Source: Rhodeus uyekii
Taxonomy: Eukaryota; Chordata; Actinopteri; Cypriniformes; Acheilognathidae
DNA: 64,000 nucleotides
Direction: 5' to 3'
NCBI GenBank assembly: GCA_037043235.1
Contig: JAWRVZ010000179.1
Coordinates: 909,001-973,000, forward strand
Shown: positions 1-11,287 of the stretch, piece after piece
How the letters are laid out: every line of letters starts with the position of its first letter
How positions within the stretch are numbered: the stretch's first letter is position 1
Translations under genes and position numbers: made by a program
The notes under the pieces: generated by a model
Told to the model about the DNA's origin: nothing
The model's database searches: none
The model's input: the letters and a program-made list of their open reading frames with translations, nothing else

Positions 1-1327
1 CACAGCTGTTACAACATATAAATCTGATATGGAAGACCATTTGACTTCTTTTGTCGTGATTACAAGTTTCAAGAAATGCACTGCTGTGTAAAATCTGTGT
101 GAAATCAAGGCAACATCTCTACCTCACTGCCTTTTGGATTAACCACGCGCATCCTTGGGGCGCATCTCAAAAGTGCTGTGTTGCATCTTTTTTCTTAGCC
201 CCACAGCAAAGAGAAAATAAGAGGGTGAGTGTGGGAATGGAGAAGAGGTTTTGAAGGGAATGAGTGTGGAGCCGTACTGTCAGTCTTTATTAGTAGTAGG
301 CTAACGCTTCTGCACCCTGTCTGGTTTCATTACCATGACTCATTAGCTCGCACCAGGGTCACGAAAGCCAGGCAACTAGAAAGGGGGATGGAGGAACTTA
401 GGAGGGAAGTGAGCTTTGTCACTTTGGACATTTATTGACCTGTTTTCACAGTGGGGAATGAGAAAGGAAAGAGAGCGGGATGCCCCTTAGAAAAGTGAAG
501 CTGTTGGACCCACAAACTGAAGCATGACTTATTCTGTTAGCGGCTGCTGTAATGTTCTGTAGTTGAAGCTTTGGGCTTGACCTTCATAAAAGTGAGAAAC
601 ATTACTAATATATAAACTATAAGAATCATACAATATTCAGGAGATCCGTTTCCAAACGAACTCTAGTGCAGACTAAAATATGAACACAACACTGACCAAA
701 GACATCTAAAGAAGTCATGTGTCTAAACAGGATGTGATGTCACATAATGTGACCCCTAAAAGAACAGAATGTTCAAGGATGCTTGGTTCCTCTCAACATA
801 GGAGATGGGTTGCCGATTACAGATCTGTATAGGCATCGAAACAGCGGAGTGACTCCTTTAACAAGGATTTAATAAGCTCTTTGTGAGTAAAAATACCATC
901 AAAGCATGCACTTATAATTAGCCCAGAACTTAGCATTGTTTGTGATTGGAACATTTGATGAATGAATCTGAAAAAGGGTGACAGCATTAAACTTATTCAA
1001 ACTGCAACAACAACAACCAAATACTTTTAATCAACTAAAGTCAACAGTTTGCATTAGGACTCTGAGAAAATGTTTTAATTATTCTCTCACATGCATCTCA
1101 CAGAGCCATTTGTGTGAGAATTTACACACAACAACATGAGTTTAGCACAATGATAAGTTTCACAATGCAAATGTTCCCTTTTTGTGTCATACATGTTTGT
1201 AATGCTCTTACTTTTCCATTCAAGTTTTATTTCCTCTGTACAATGACCTTGATATACTCACAGCAAAGTCATTGTTCGTTCTTTGCTTAAAGGTAAAAAT
1301 AAGTTAGAAATACTTGACCAGAGATAC
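1..1327. other. Non-coding, no recognised feature
   Basis: AT-rich sequence without long open frames, splice-flanked coding stretches or repeat termini that I recognise. Short open frames here have no protein-like composition. Confidence 0.5.
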
Positions 1328-1827
1328 GATTCCCTTTCGAAAGGGAACTCCATGCTGCGTCCCCTAGGGGTCACTTTGGGGAATACCTCCGGTATGACAG
1401 GTGTTTGAAGCAATGATACCATCACGACAATGAACTTGACATTGGCCGGCAGCCACCTATGACGTCACCACAGGTGCAACTGCAGGTATAAGAGAGGCAC
1501 CTCAGCAGAGTGTACACGGAGTGTTCGGAGTGTTTGTACACAAGTCCAGTTTTGGCAGAAGAGTGACCTCTGAGAATAGTGTAAGCTTAGGTGAGAGTTG
1601 ACGCCTGTCACAGTTCAAGCAAATAGGGCTCTGCAACAAACTCAAGCTCCTGAACTTAAACATTTCAAGTTTAAACATCGGTTTCAAAATTCTTGTTTTA
1701 GACATCTAATTTGTGACCAGTGTTTTGTTTTGCTCTATCCTCTGCGCTTCCGCATTCGTCAATACGTTACGAGTTGGGTCAGAGTTCACCCTTCAGCCAG
1801 AACTAAAAGCCAGTGGATCAAGTTTAT
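1328..1827 (+). mobile_element. DIRS-like retroelement terminal/promoter segment, copy 1
   Basis: It begins with a perfect 18-bp palindrome, TTCCCTTTCGAAAGGGAA (1330-1347), followed by a GC-richer block that matches the segments at about 54350-54540 and, more loosely, 62680-62830. A full CRE-type site, TGACGTCA (1460-1467), lies 19 bp upstream of a TATA-like TATAAG (1487-1492), so the segment resembles an RNA polymerase II promoter. No downstream gag frame is visible; the right side is cut by the LTR starting at 1833. Family assignment rests on the gag-like remnant that follows the related copy at 62.7 kb. Confidence 0.5.
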
Positions 1828-2037
1828 ATATATGTAACAACACGGGAGAGCAGGAACGTGTGCGATGCGCAGAGGAAGGACGAGGAGTAACAGGTTCCAA
1901 AAGGAAACTCACTTTTATTTAAACTCGCAAAACAAAACTACTTTAAATATAAACAGAAAACAGCTTTTTAATGCAAAACACGAAAACTAGGAACACTTGG
2001 AGAAAGCTTGGAGAAACCACGGAGATTGCATTTACAC

Positions 2038-2746
2038 TGTGATGGCCCTAGTGGCGGCCACACAAAGGTGGTAATGGAACATCACATACACACATGCAAA
2101 CACATTAACTGTAGGTACGTGCTCACTTGTGTTTTGTTTGTAATCATTTCATGATTTGATAGTATTTGTTTATTCTTTGTTGGTTAAGTGTTTTACATCT
2201 TTAGTTGTGTTGTATCTATTGTTTATTTGTTTCTTTTTTTGAGTTTAAGTAACAAGGAGGAGTGGCTGTTTGGCAGACATTGGAGTCCGGGCGGGAACAG
2301 AAGATTTAAGTCATTGGTTCCGTCTGGATCTGCTATGTGCTGGGGTTTCCCGGGGGGGGGGGGGGGGGGGGGGGGGAAGATGTTTGTCTTTGTAGATTGA
2401 TTTCTTGGGTTGTGCATTTTACGGTATTTCGTTACATTTTCTTTCTTTACATTGGATTTGGTGTATTTATATGTTGTGTTGGGTTTTGATTTGTTTAGTA
2501 TTGTGTAGGATGTAAAGTTATTTTGTTTCCCCCTTTTTTGTGTTGTTATGGGCCCATATTTCCCTTTATAAGTTGTTACTTGTTTAGAGTGGGAGGGTAG
2601 TCTTACTCAGTTAGCCTCCTGGGTTGTTTTTGTTTTGTTTGTTTTTGTTTAGTTTGTTGTAAGTTACTTTGTTTGGGCACTAATAAATGCCGTTTTGTTG
2701 AGTAAAAGCTGGTGTTCCTTGTGCTGATTCTTTGGTCCCTCTCACA
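2038..2746 (+). mobile_element. Solo LTR, family B copy 1 (TGTGATGG...CTCACA)
   Basis: Starts TGTGATGGCCCTA and ends GGTCCCTCTCACA, giving TGTGA/TCACA terminal inverted repeats. It aligns along its length with the copy at 5232-7856. AATAAA lies at 2682-2687, about 60 bp before the end, as in an LTR R region. The 5-bp duplication cannot be read cleanly because the right edge runs into a (CA)n tract. It carries a 25-base G run (2352-2376) absent from copy 2. Confidence 0.7.
2352..2376 (+). repeat. Homopolymer G run (25 G)
   Basis: Uninterrupted run of 25 G inside the family B solo LTR. It could fold as a G-quadruplex on the plus strand. The other copy of the LTR has only short G groups here, so the run is an expansion specific to this copy or an assembly artefact. 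Confidence 0.9.
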
Positions 2747-2762
2747 CACACACACACACACA
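2743..2762 (+). repeat. (CA)n microsatellite
   Basis: About ten CA units at the right junction of the family B LTR; it hides the target duplication. Confidence 0.85.
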
Positions 2763-3064
2763 AGACTTACTATGGCAGGAACACGGAACAAAGTCAACAT
2801 TAACAACTGACAAAGACCAGAACACTCAAGTGGGTATAATTAGACAGAGACATGGGACACACCTGGAGACACTGAGGAGATAATTAACACAAGACAGGTG
2901 TGGAAGGATCTAGAAAGGCCCGGAAGTGAACAGGATCACGATAGACAGGGAGTGGCAACAGGAAATTAATCCATGACCTCAGTGACAAGGAAGAGACAAA
3001 GACACAGAAAGACAGGACCAAGGGTGACAATATAGTTATAAATATGGGTATTTTTACTACAGAA

Positions 3065-3331
3065 ATATTTCATTGCTTTGCTTCAGAAGGACTTTCTTAT
3101 TCCCTTGGAGCCATATGGATGTCTTTTATGATGGATAGATGTGCTTTTAGGGCTTCAAAATCTCAGTTACTATTTATTCCCATTGTATAGCACGGAAGAG
3201 CCAGGATATGTTTTAATATAACTCTGATTGTGTTTGGCTATTGTGGTTTTGAGAGTAATATGCACCAATGATGGCTTGTGGGTGAGTAAATGATGTTATA
3301 ATTTTCATTTTTAGGTGAACTAACTCTTTAA
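3065..3331 (+). repeat. Cyprinid-type dispersed repeat ending in TTAA
   Basis: The right end reads GGTGAGTAAATGATG, then TTTTCATTTTTAGGTGAAC, and closes on TTAA at 3328-3331. That end is a signature of a very abundant cyprinid dispersed repeat (general knowledge). Shorter fragments of the same end occur at about 20490-20545 and 44585-44608. No coding capacity. Confidence 0.5.
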
Positions 3332-5231
3332 CAGTCTGTTCTCTCTGTCATACTTGACCTTTAATGATTAAGCTATAATACGATTATAATAATGATTAGC
3401 TATAATATAATAGTCTTGTTAGATTTATAATACAGCTTTTCAAAAAATGTTCTGGGTAGGCTATATAATTAAGGCAGAGGAAGCACTGTGTTGAGGGAAG
3501 ATAATGAGCAATCCACCACAATCAACCAGTGATGCCAAACATTCAAGACTTTTCAATAAATTCTATTCAATTAGTTGGTCTTTTGTAGACCTGTCTGAAT
3601 AGATTTGCATTTGTTTGGACCATTTTCTCACTGAATCATCAGAGCTGGTTCCTCAGTAAGGCAGTACTGTAAAACAAATAGCTAACAATTTAAAGAATAG
3701 GCTGCATTTACTTCTTTTTTTTTTGTAGTAACATTGATAAAATTCAGCTCCTGCTGTGTTGATGTGATGGTATAAATAAGTGGCCAGTTGTTCAGTTGTT
3801 TTCCTATGTGATTATGCGCTAGATTGATTTCTTTGACCATTTCATTGCTAACCAACATTTTTAAAGTGCTTTATGTCTAAGTGTCCAGTATGAATAATAC
3901 AGTAATCATACAATACCAATCTATTGTAGTCTTAAGTCCTTAGACAGTAGTCTATGTAGATGTGGTGTAAGCCGAGTAGCCGATTATCAAGAGAGTTGTT
4001 CTTGACTCAGCATTTTGGACAACTGGCAACATTGATGTTTCGTATCCCTGAGCCTGTGACAGGTCAAGAGTTCTGCTCCCCGCTGGCTGAAAGATGTGGA
4101 TGTGTGACAAGCCAATAGCATATTTGTCAAGTCCTGTCATGCCGTCAAGGTAAATGAATATCCACTCATCCAACACAACTTAAATTTAAAATCTATTACG
4201 GTTCAGGGCACTCTTGGACAGTGTTTGAATGATACCAAAGCCTCAGAATGTGTCAGGTTTTTACAAGCATTGTTTATTATTTTCTGTTCTTACAACATCA
4301 GCAGAATTATAATATTTTATCTTTAGAAATAGTTCTCTATTGATGATTATCAATGCATTTAACCTCCAATTCAGGCAGCTACAGTTAACAACACATCATA
4401 TATTGTGGCTTTGGTTTACTTTGGTGGGAAACAATCCCATTAAACTTAATGTACTTATTTATTTGTATAGTAATCTGATCTGTACTAAATTAATGCGGAA
4501 AGCTCTGTAAGTATCTTTGACTGGAAGGTCTCAGACCCGTTCAGGTAATTCCCTGGCAATTCGAACACTGTTGTGGGATATAAAATGTTTACCTTTCCCA
4601 TTAGTGTTTCTGGAGTCTTCATTTGTCCCACAGGTAATGAAAGCAGAAAGTTTACAATATAATTATAGGGGATATTTTTGAGTCTCTTGACATCCAGACT
4701 TAAACAAAAGCAAGATGTTTTTTGTTGTTGTTGTCACAGTAACCGTTTGTTCTGTAGGCTTCCCTTCAGGAGTTTCATTTTAAGGAAAATCAAACGTAAC
4801 AGAGCAAAGCTGTTTTGTCAATTACAGCTTGTAAGCTGTCACAGTAGACATTTTAAGAATAAAATGTCTCTTTTCCCATGAGCAGGAAACCTGGTGTCTT
4901 TGCAGACAGCTTTGTGTGCTTGTAAGTCTCACACATCCAGACTTGTAGTATAAAATGAATCTTATTCTGAACCTTTTGACAGAAAGAGACCATTTGATTG
5001 GCCTGAAAAGAGTTTAATTAATTTTGCATGCCATTCACCGTAAGGCTATACATTATAACGGTAGAACTCTAATTATTCCACAAAAACAGGTCAACAAAAG
5101 ACAAGGGAATTTAATTAAATGGCACTGCAGTTTCAGCAGTAAAACCTTTTTAAACTTTGATAGAATTCCTTTTTATCCAAAGATAATTAGCAAATATTTC
5201 ACAGAAGTACAATACCATTTAAACATTTGCG
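3332..5231. other. Non-coding, no recognised feature
   Basis: AT-rich. No long open frame, repeat terminus or convincing exon. Confidence 0.5.
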
Positions 5232-5525
5232 TGTGATGGCCCTAGTGGCGGCCAGACAATAGTGTTAATGCGGACATATCCTACACACTCAAACTAAGCA
5301 CAAGTACTTGCTCACTGATACAGTATTTGCATTTTCTGTTTATAATCATTTAATACAAACTCAATTGTATTTTTTTATTCTTTATTAGTTAAGTGTTTTA
5401 CATCCTTATATTTACATCTTTAGTAGCATCGTTACTGATTTGAAGTGCACACAAATTAGTTGCGTTGTCTCTATTGTAGACTATTGTCATAGTCATGGTC
5501 TAAGCTATCATAGCTATCAAATCAT

Positions 5526-6366
5526 GACTTGCAAATCTACATTTCAGCCCGCTCCGTCTCCACTCTCCCCCTGGACTCATTAAATACCTGTATTACTGAT
5601 ATTAAAACCTGGCTACATACAAACTTCCTGAAATTCAATAACGATAAAACTGAGGTCACTGTATTCGGTCCACCATCCATTCTGAAAAAATCTGAACTGA
5701 GTATACTTATTGATGGGTCCTCAATTCCATCTCACTCTGTTAAAAATCTGGGTGTAACATTTGACTCTGCTCTTACATTTCAAGCTCATATTGGTTCAGT
5801 CACCAAGACTGCATTCTACCACCTTCGTAACATCGCCAGACTCCGACCAGCTCTCAGCACTAAAGACACTGAAACTCTAATCAATGCCTTAATAACCTCA
5901 CGTCTTGACTACTGTAATTCACTGCTTATTGGGCTTCCCGCTAAAACTATCACTAGACTACAATATGTACAAAATTCTGCTGCCAGAGTCATCCATCAAG
6001 TCAAAAAAATCGGACCACATTACCCCTTTGCTCTATAACCTTCACTGGCTACCTGTCTCTGTCCGCATCCAGTACAAAATTCTTCTGTTAACTTTTAAAT
6101 GTCTGCATGGACTTGCTCCTCATTATTTATCTGAACTTCTGCACTGTTATTCTCCTCCACGTACTCTCCGGTCATCTGACTCTAGACTACTCACTATACC
6201 TCGTTTCCGTCTTTCTACTATGGGTGGCAGATCATTCAGTGCTGTGGCCCCGAAACTCTGGAATTCCCTCCCTCTTTCTCTGCGCGACACTGCCACTATA
6301 TCCTCCTTCAAGTCTCAATTAAAAACATATCTTTTCTCACAGTATTTCCAAACTTTATCTGCTTAG
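5526..6366 (+). pseudogene. L2 reverse transcriptase C-terminal fragment, frameshifted
   Basis: The first frame covers residues such as IKTWLHTNFLKFNNDKTEV and SRLDYCNSLLIGLP. The second resumes with LHWLPVSVRIQYKILLLTFK and ends with a conserved LWNSLPLSLR region and a stop at 6366. The frame changes at an A7 run (6003-6009), consistent with a one-base slip. The fragment lacks the endonuclease and most of the polymerase, so it cannot encode an active enzyme. The residues after the motif C aspartates and the NSLP tail are those of CR1/L2-type LINEs. Confidence 0.75.
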
Positions 6367-6514
6367 AATTATTTTTCCTTTTCTCTTCTGTATATTTGTA
6401 TGTATATGTCCTACATTGTATGAGTGTGTCTATTTTGTGTATGTATAATTTGTGTACAGCGACCTTGAGCATGGGAAAGGCGCTATATAAATAAAACTTA
6501 TTATTATTATTATA
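5526..6514 (+). mobile_element. 5'-truncated L2-clade LINE
   Basis: The fragment begins inside the reverse transcriptase region, just at the QIYIS residues that follow the catalytic aspartates of motif C. It runs through the C-terminal domain to a typical L2 3' end, GGCGCTATATAAATAAAA, plus a (TTA)n tail at about 6498-6514. The 5' truncation is the usual product of target-primed reverse transcription. It sits inside the family B solo LTR. Confidence 0.75.
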
Positions 6515-6884
6515 GTTTATATTTATTTAGTTTAAGTTTACCAGGGAGGAGTGACGATGTTTGGCAGACATGGCATCCTGAGGTGACGGAAATTGGAGTC
6601 CGGGCAGCAACAAAGAATTTAAGTTATTGGTTAAGTTTGTGTGTATTATGACCATGTGTTATGATTTCCAAGGGGAGGAGGGAAAGTTGTTCTTCTTATA
6701 TATTAATTCAAGTTGTACATTTTATAGCATTTCATTAAATTTTGCTTTCTTTTCATTTGATTTGGTTTATTTGTATGTTAGGTTTAATTGTGATTGTTTA
6801 GTGTTGTGTTGTGTAGAATGTAAAGCTATTTTGTTTCCACCTTTTTGTGTTGTCATGTGCCCATCTTTCCCTTTATAAGCTGTT

Positions 6885-7670
6885 TGTCAGGATAAAGAGA
6901 AGGATGAGCAAGGACCCAATCGCAGGGAGAAGGTTTCTTTGTTGACAGAAATAAAGAAAACCAAAAGACAAACAAAACCACCCGAGGGGGAAAAACAGAC
7001 AAGGACTCTACTAGGACTAGAATGCGACTAGGATTCAACTAGGACTCGACTAGACATCTGGACAGATGACAATGAAGCAAGGGAATTAAAAGGGAGGGTA
7101 AGTGATCGGGAAACAGCTGGGAAAAAATTAATGACAAGGAAACGAGGAAGGAGGAAAACACAAAGACTAGACACGAACACGCAACCAATGCTACCGCGCA
7201 TCGGCGTGTGTTCACATTAGACAAAAGACGACGCACAGCTGGTGACAACCAAACTGCGCGCGCAACTACAAAACACAACATGAAAGCATGCGACCGAAGT
7301 AAACACGAACTGCGTGCTTACAACACTGAACAAGGACACAAGAGCACGCTGTACAAGCAGAGCTTGAATCTGCGCCCACTCACATAATGTAGAGTGCGCG
7401 AGAACGAGCAACCACTCGTCTCCCGCTCACGACAAGGACGAACACACGGGTCATAAATGCCTGAATCCCGACACAAAACCAAGACCGAACAAGACTGTCT
7501 GGGGATCAGACACTATAACCCGCACACAAGAGTTTACACAGACAAGAGTGCACGCGACTCGAACACTCGAAGCCGTGCACAAACACACAAAACTCGAGAC
7601 ATTACGGTAGTGTCAGAGCTCTGCCACAACAACAAGAAAATACTAGACCGAATGTGGCAGAACCATGACA
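6885..7670 (-). mobile_element. Solo LTR (TGTCATGG...CTGACA)
   Basis: On the minus strand it starts TGTCATGGTTCTGCC at 7670 and ends ATCCTGACA at 6885. Perfect 5-bp duplications CTGTT occur at 6880-6884 and 7671-7675. Removing it restores continuity with the other family B copy (AAGCTGTTACTTTG against AAGTTGTTACTTG). No internal genes. Its GC-rich middle, with many CGCG-type dinucleotides, differs from the surrounding AT-rich DNA. Confidence 0.8.
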
Positions 7671-7856
7671 CTGTTACTTTGTTTAGTGTATTAGATTAGT
7701 CTCACTCTGTGAGCCTCATGGGCCACCATGTGTCTGTTGGTTTTGGTTTTGTCTTGTTTGTTATGTTGTAAGTTACTTTGTTTTGGGCAGCAATAAATGC
7801 CTGGTTTTGTTAAGTAAAAGCTGGTGTTCCTTGTTCTGATCCTTCGGTCCCTCACA

Positions 7857-8094
7857 ATGCGTTTGATCAGTTTTATGTTTGAGTCTTTTGTGCTCAGCAA
7901 TACTGCATTTATTTGATTCAAAATACAGTAAAATATACAATTAATATTTGGAAATATTTTTTAATTACTATATAACTAAATATTTAAAAAATAATTTATA
8001 CACTCATGGCAAAGCTGAGTTTTCTGCATCTACTCTAGTCTTCAGTGTAACGTTATCCTTCAGAGATTAATAATCGAATACACTTTTTTTTCTT
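7857..8094. other. Non-coding, no recognised feature
   Basis: AT-rich sequence without coding or repeat termini that I can name. Confidence 0.5.
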
Positions 8095-8332
8095 AAGAAA
8101 CATTCTCACTATTAACTAACTATTAACTAGGTATTTTGCCTCAAACTCCTCTTACTGCTTGTGAATTGTTAGAAAGGTAGTTAAGTTTAGGTGGTTAAAA
8201 TTAAGGGATGTGGAATATGGTCAACCAAAATAAGGAATTAATATATGTTTTATAAATACTAATAAAACGCAAATATCCTAGTAATATGCATGCTAATAAC
8301 CAGCCAGTTAATGGTGAGAACTTGACCCTAAA
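8095..8332. repeat. Old dispersed DNA-element-like repeat
   Basis: It contains the phrases GGTTAAAATTAAGGGATG, TTTATAAATACTAATAAA and TAATATGCATGCTAATAA followed by GAGAACTTGACCCTAAA. I recognise these as parts of a repeat frequent in cyprinid genomes; the family name is uncertain. No coding capacity. Confidence 0.4.
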
Positions 8333-10340
8333 TTAATCTGCAACCAACGTTTTTTTATTTGTATCAATGTTGAAATGTTTGTGGACCATGATACATTTTT
8401 CAGGAATCTTTGATGTACAGAAAGTTCAAACGATCACCATTTATTATGAAAATAAATCTTTTGTAACATTACTGATGTTTTTACTGACACTTTTGATCAA
8501 TTGCTAACTTAAAGTATTAAATTTCCTTAAAAAAAATGTACTGACTCCAATCTTTTAAATTGCAGTATGGCTTAGAAAACAAAACAAAATTTACCTCAAT
8601 AAATAAATAAATAAACTGCTGCCAGAAACCTTTGAAACGTTGATAAATTCAGTGATTATTTCTTTAGCAAAAGCACTCACTGTAACAACCCAATTCCTCA
8701 GCAAATGTTTCCAGACTGACTAACCTGTATTCTGTCACTCAAAAGTTTTGAAAAGCCAGCCAATCCGATTCAAACCATTCTCAGTTATTACCTACTATGT
8801 TTTAGTACATTATTCAGTAGACAGTACACAGACTAGCCCGATATAAAAGCAACTAGCTTGTGTCAAGGTTTGTGACTTTAAATCCAACCCTTGCACAAAG
8901 AAACAGGCAATGTGATCAGCACCTTCATTAGCTCCTGTTCGTCATAGTTTTAAAACGAAATGGAGACTTAAGCAACAGCAGGGTGAGCATTGGACTTTAA
9001 GTGGCTGAAATAAGCTGTCAAGAGTATGTTCATCTTCATCCCAACACACATTCTGTGGGTAATCCTTGATGACCCAAGATCCAAAAATCATCTGAGCTCC
9101 CTATTCTAGCAGAATGATTGCAAGTGTTTACGGGGAATAGCATTGTTTTATTCGTCCATAATACGCAGGACTGCACAGCTCAGTGAATGTATTATTCATC
9201 GATGCAGTACAGTCATTTCAGATGTGCTGCTTTGAGTGTGCTCAGCCCTCCTGAGTGTTTCATGTTTTTAAATACCTCAGGGGCATTAGCTGGATGACAT
9301 GAGATGATTAACCATTTTGGCCTGTAGATGCCAAGCTAAATGGATTCGATCAAGTTAGCTCTCGCTCCAACCTCGGTAATTAGTGCGAGGGATGGGGCAC
9401 AAACCTCTAGTGCATGACAGCTTGTACTAAGAGACTGCCAACATCATAGAGGCAAAATACTTTGCAGTAATTCTGACATTAATTGTCAGACATTGCGTGT
9501 GCGAGCAATACAAATGGCAGAAAATACGAATTATTCTGCTGCATGAAATTACCTAAGATCTAAACTCTCCAATATTTATTTCAGTAAAACTTATAAGAGC
9601 CATAGGGCATGCATATTTTCTAATCTTTGGGCCTCAAAGACCCACTGTAGCACATGTAAACATAAATTATAATAATACATACATACATGGATAAATAACA
9701 TCTAACACACTGAAATGTTTAGCAATTTAGCAATCTCACATTTAGCAATCCAAAGTCCAGTCCTCGGTGTCAAGCAAATAACTATAGTAAAAATAGGATA
9801 AAAAAAAATGTTTGCCTCAAAATTACATTTATTATGTATGGACAGCACATATTCTTTTTGCCACTCTTCCTCACTCAAACGCACATTTATAGGGACACAC
9901 ACTCACGCTGAGACGTGTTGTTTACATTAATAACTTCATTAGTCTGCCGTCAGTGGCTTAAGTTTCTATTAGTTACTCTAAAAAGACGTTTTGGAATTAG
10001 CAACAGAGGTTTGGCATTAGTTGCATAAGAAATTAGTTCTACACACAGTTGCATTTTAAGGACAAAAACCTGACAAATGTCTTGAACATCTGAACAATGT
10101 TACGCGGGCTGTCAACCATAGTTTACATAAACAGAATAATTAAATCTCTGGGCCGTTGAATTACAAAAATAATGCACACCCACTACGCATCGTGGCCACA
10201 TTAACAAATTATTTTTCTTATAATTCAACAGCCCAGAGTTAATACATGCATGATGCCTTTGAAACAACCTAATATACAACATTTAGAGCATGCATGGAAG
10301 ACATGGTGTCATGTGTTCCCATTTGAATCCCATTTGCAAC
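8333..10340. other. Non-coding; repeat-poor core at about 8980-9560
   Basis: No genes. Between about 8980 and 9560 I recognise no repeat ends and base composition is balanced. That core holds the palindrome TCTGACATTAATTGTCAGA (9472-9490). It could be a regulatory element but shows no decisive proof. Confidence 0.4.
9472..9490. promoter_or_regulatory. Palindrome with TALE-homeobox-like half sites
   Basis: TCTGACA and TGTCAGA arms of 7 bp flank TTAAT. TGACA/TGTCA are MEIS/PREP-type core motifs and TTAATT is a homeobox-type core (established motif knowledge). A single occurrence in 64 kb could be chance. Confidence 0.25.
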
Positions 10341-10349
10341 TGTCAGGGT

Positions 10350-11287
10350 GAGGGCCGGCCCGTCCAACAGGCGATACAGGCGGTCGCCTGGGGCCCCTCT
10401 TTGATTTGGGGGCCCCGCGACCCGCACATGATGTCAGGCAGTTTTAGAAGTTTTAATTTTTCAAACGTCCACACATAGTCATTGGTCATTGTGTCAATTA
10501 TGACATTTTTGTAGTGCACAGACCCCATTAAACACGATACAATTCACAATGACGGTGAGCAAAATATAAAACATATTTTATTAAAAGAATATCTCTGAAT
10601 AATTCATACATGACAAATAGCTGAAAACGATAATAATAAAAAAAAAAAAACTGTCTAAATAAAAGCGGAAAAAAGATTAGAAACATACACAGCAGCACCA
10701 CACTCTATTTAGCATAACACCTCCCGCAATAGGCTATTGGATGAACTAGAATGTCGTAACGTATTCCTAGTACAGATTCCACATATTCCACTTAGCCACA
10801 TATCTCTGTAAATTCCTTTCGATATATACTCGAGAAAGTGTCTTAAATAAGTCTAAAGTTATATAACGTCATAAGTCTGGTTGCTATTTTGATCGAGGTA
10901 CAGTGTTACCTCGAGATACGAAATTAATCCGTTCCGAGGCGGACTTCGTATAATGAGTTTTTCGTTTCTTGGAACACATTTTACATGTAAAATGGCTAAT
11001 ACGTTCCAAGCCCTCCAAAAACACCCCGTTAAATTGCAAAAATGGATCTATAGTTCGTCGCCTTAACCTCTCAGCCACAACTGTGTCATGCCCGAATCAC
11101 ACTTGCAAAGTTATAAGTAATAAATTATATTACAATAAAATTATATTAATAAAATAAAATTAATAAAAATGTATACACTTCAACATTGAAATTGTATTTT
11201 CTGTGCTCTCTTCTCGCTGTTTTTACACCAGTGGGCTCAATTTTTTTTATCTCGCCTAGGGCCCCACAACCCTTCGGGCCGGCACTG
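10350..11287. mobile_element. Non-autonomous hAT DNA transposon
   Basis: Ends GAGGGCCGGCCC and GGGCCGGCACTG form terminal inverted repeats. Perfect 8-bp duplications GTCAGGGT (10342-10349 and 11288-11295) are diagnostic of the hAT superfamily. The 938-bp element has no transposase frame. It carries an internal pogo-like terminus at 10901. Confidence 0.78.
10901..11080 (+). mobile_element. pogo/Tigger-like DNA element end (one-sided)
   Basis: After a TA dinucleotide (10899-10900) the sequence CAGTGTTACCTCGAGATACG resembles the termini of TA-inserting pogo/Tigger elements. No matching inverted end is visible downstream, so it is truncated or was cut when the hAT element diverged. The right edge is approximate. 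Confidence 0.45.

Larger units (their letters stand above)
1833..3029 (-). mobile_element. Solo LTR (TGTCA...TTACA), split by another solo LTR
   Basis: Read on the minus strand it starts TGTCACCC at 3029 and ends GTTACA at 1833. Perfect 5-bp duplications ATATA flank it (1828-1832 and 3030-3034), as expected of an LTR retrotransposon integration. A reverse-strand AATAAA near 1914-1920 is placed like an LTR polyadenylation signal. The LTR proper is about 490 bp; the rest is the inserted LTR at 2038-2746. No internal retroviral-type genes remain, so it is a recombined solo LTR. Confidence 0.7.
5232..7856 (+). mobile_element. Solo LTR, family B copy 2, twice interrupted
   Basis: Starts TGTGATGGCCCTAGTGGCGG and ends GGTCCCTCACA, homologous to 2038-2746. 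Flanks TTGCG (5227-5231) and ATGCG (7857-7861) share TGCG, a likely target duplication with one change. AATAAA is at 7792-7797. The LTR is broken by an L2 LINE (about 5526-6514) and by a solo LTR on the minus strand (6885-7670); removing both leaves an LTR of roughly 850 bp. The two interruptions must be younger than this LTR. Confidence 0.72.

Noticed and set aside
2037..2062. CTCF-like reading of TGATGGCCCTAGTGGCGGCC at the family B LTR start
   Set aside because: Matches only the CCCTAGTGG core in reverse; spacing to the rest of the consensus is wrong.
7039..7411. Cysteine/valine-rich minus-strand frames
   Set aside because: Inside the solo LTR at 6885-7670, which is GC-rich and open by composition.
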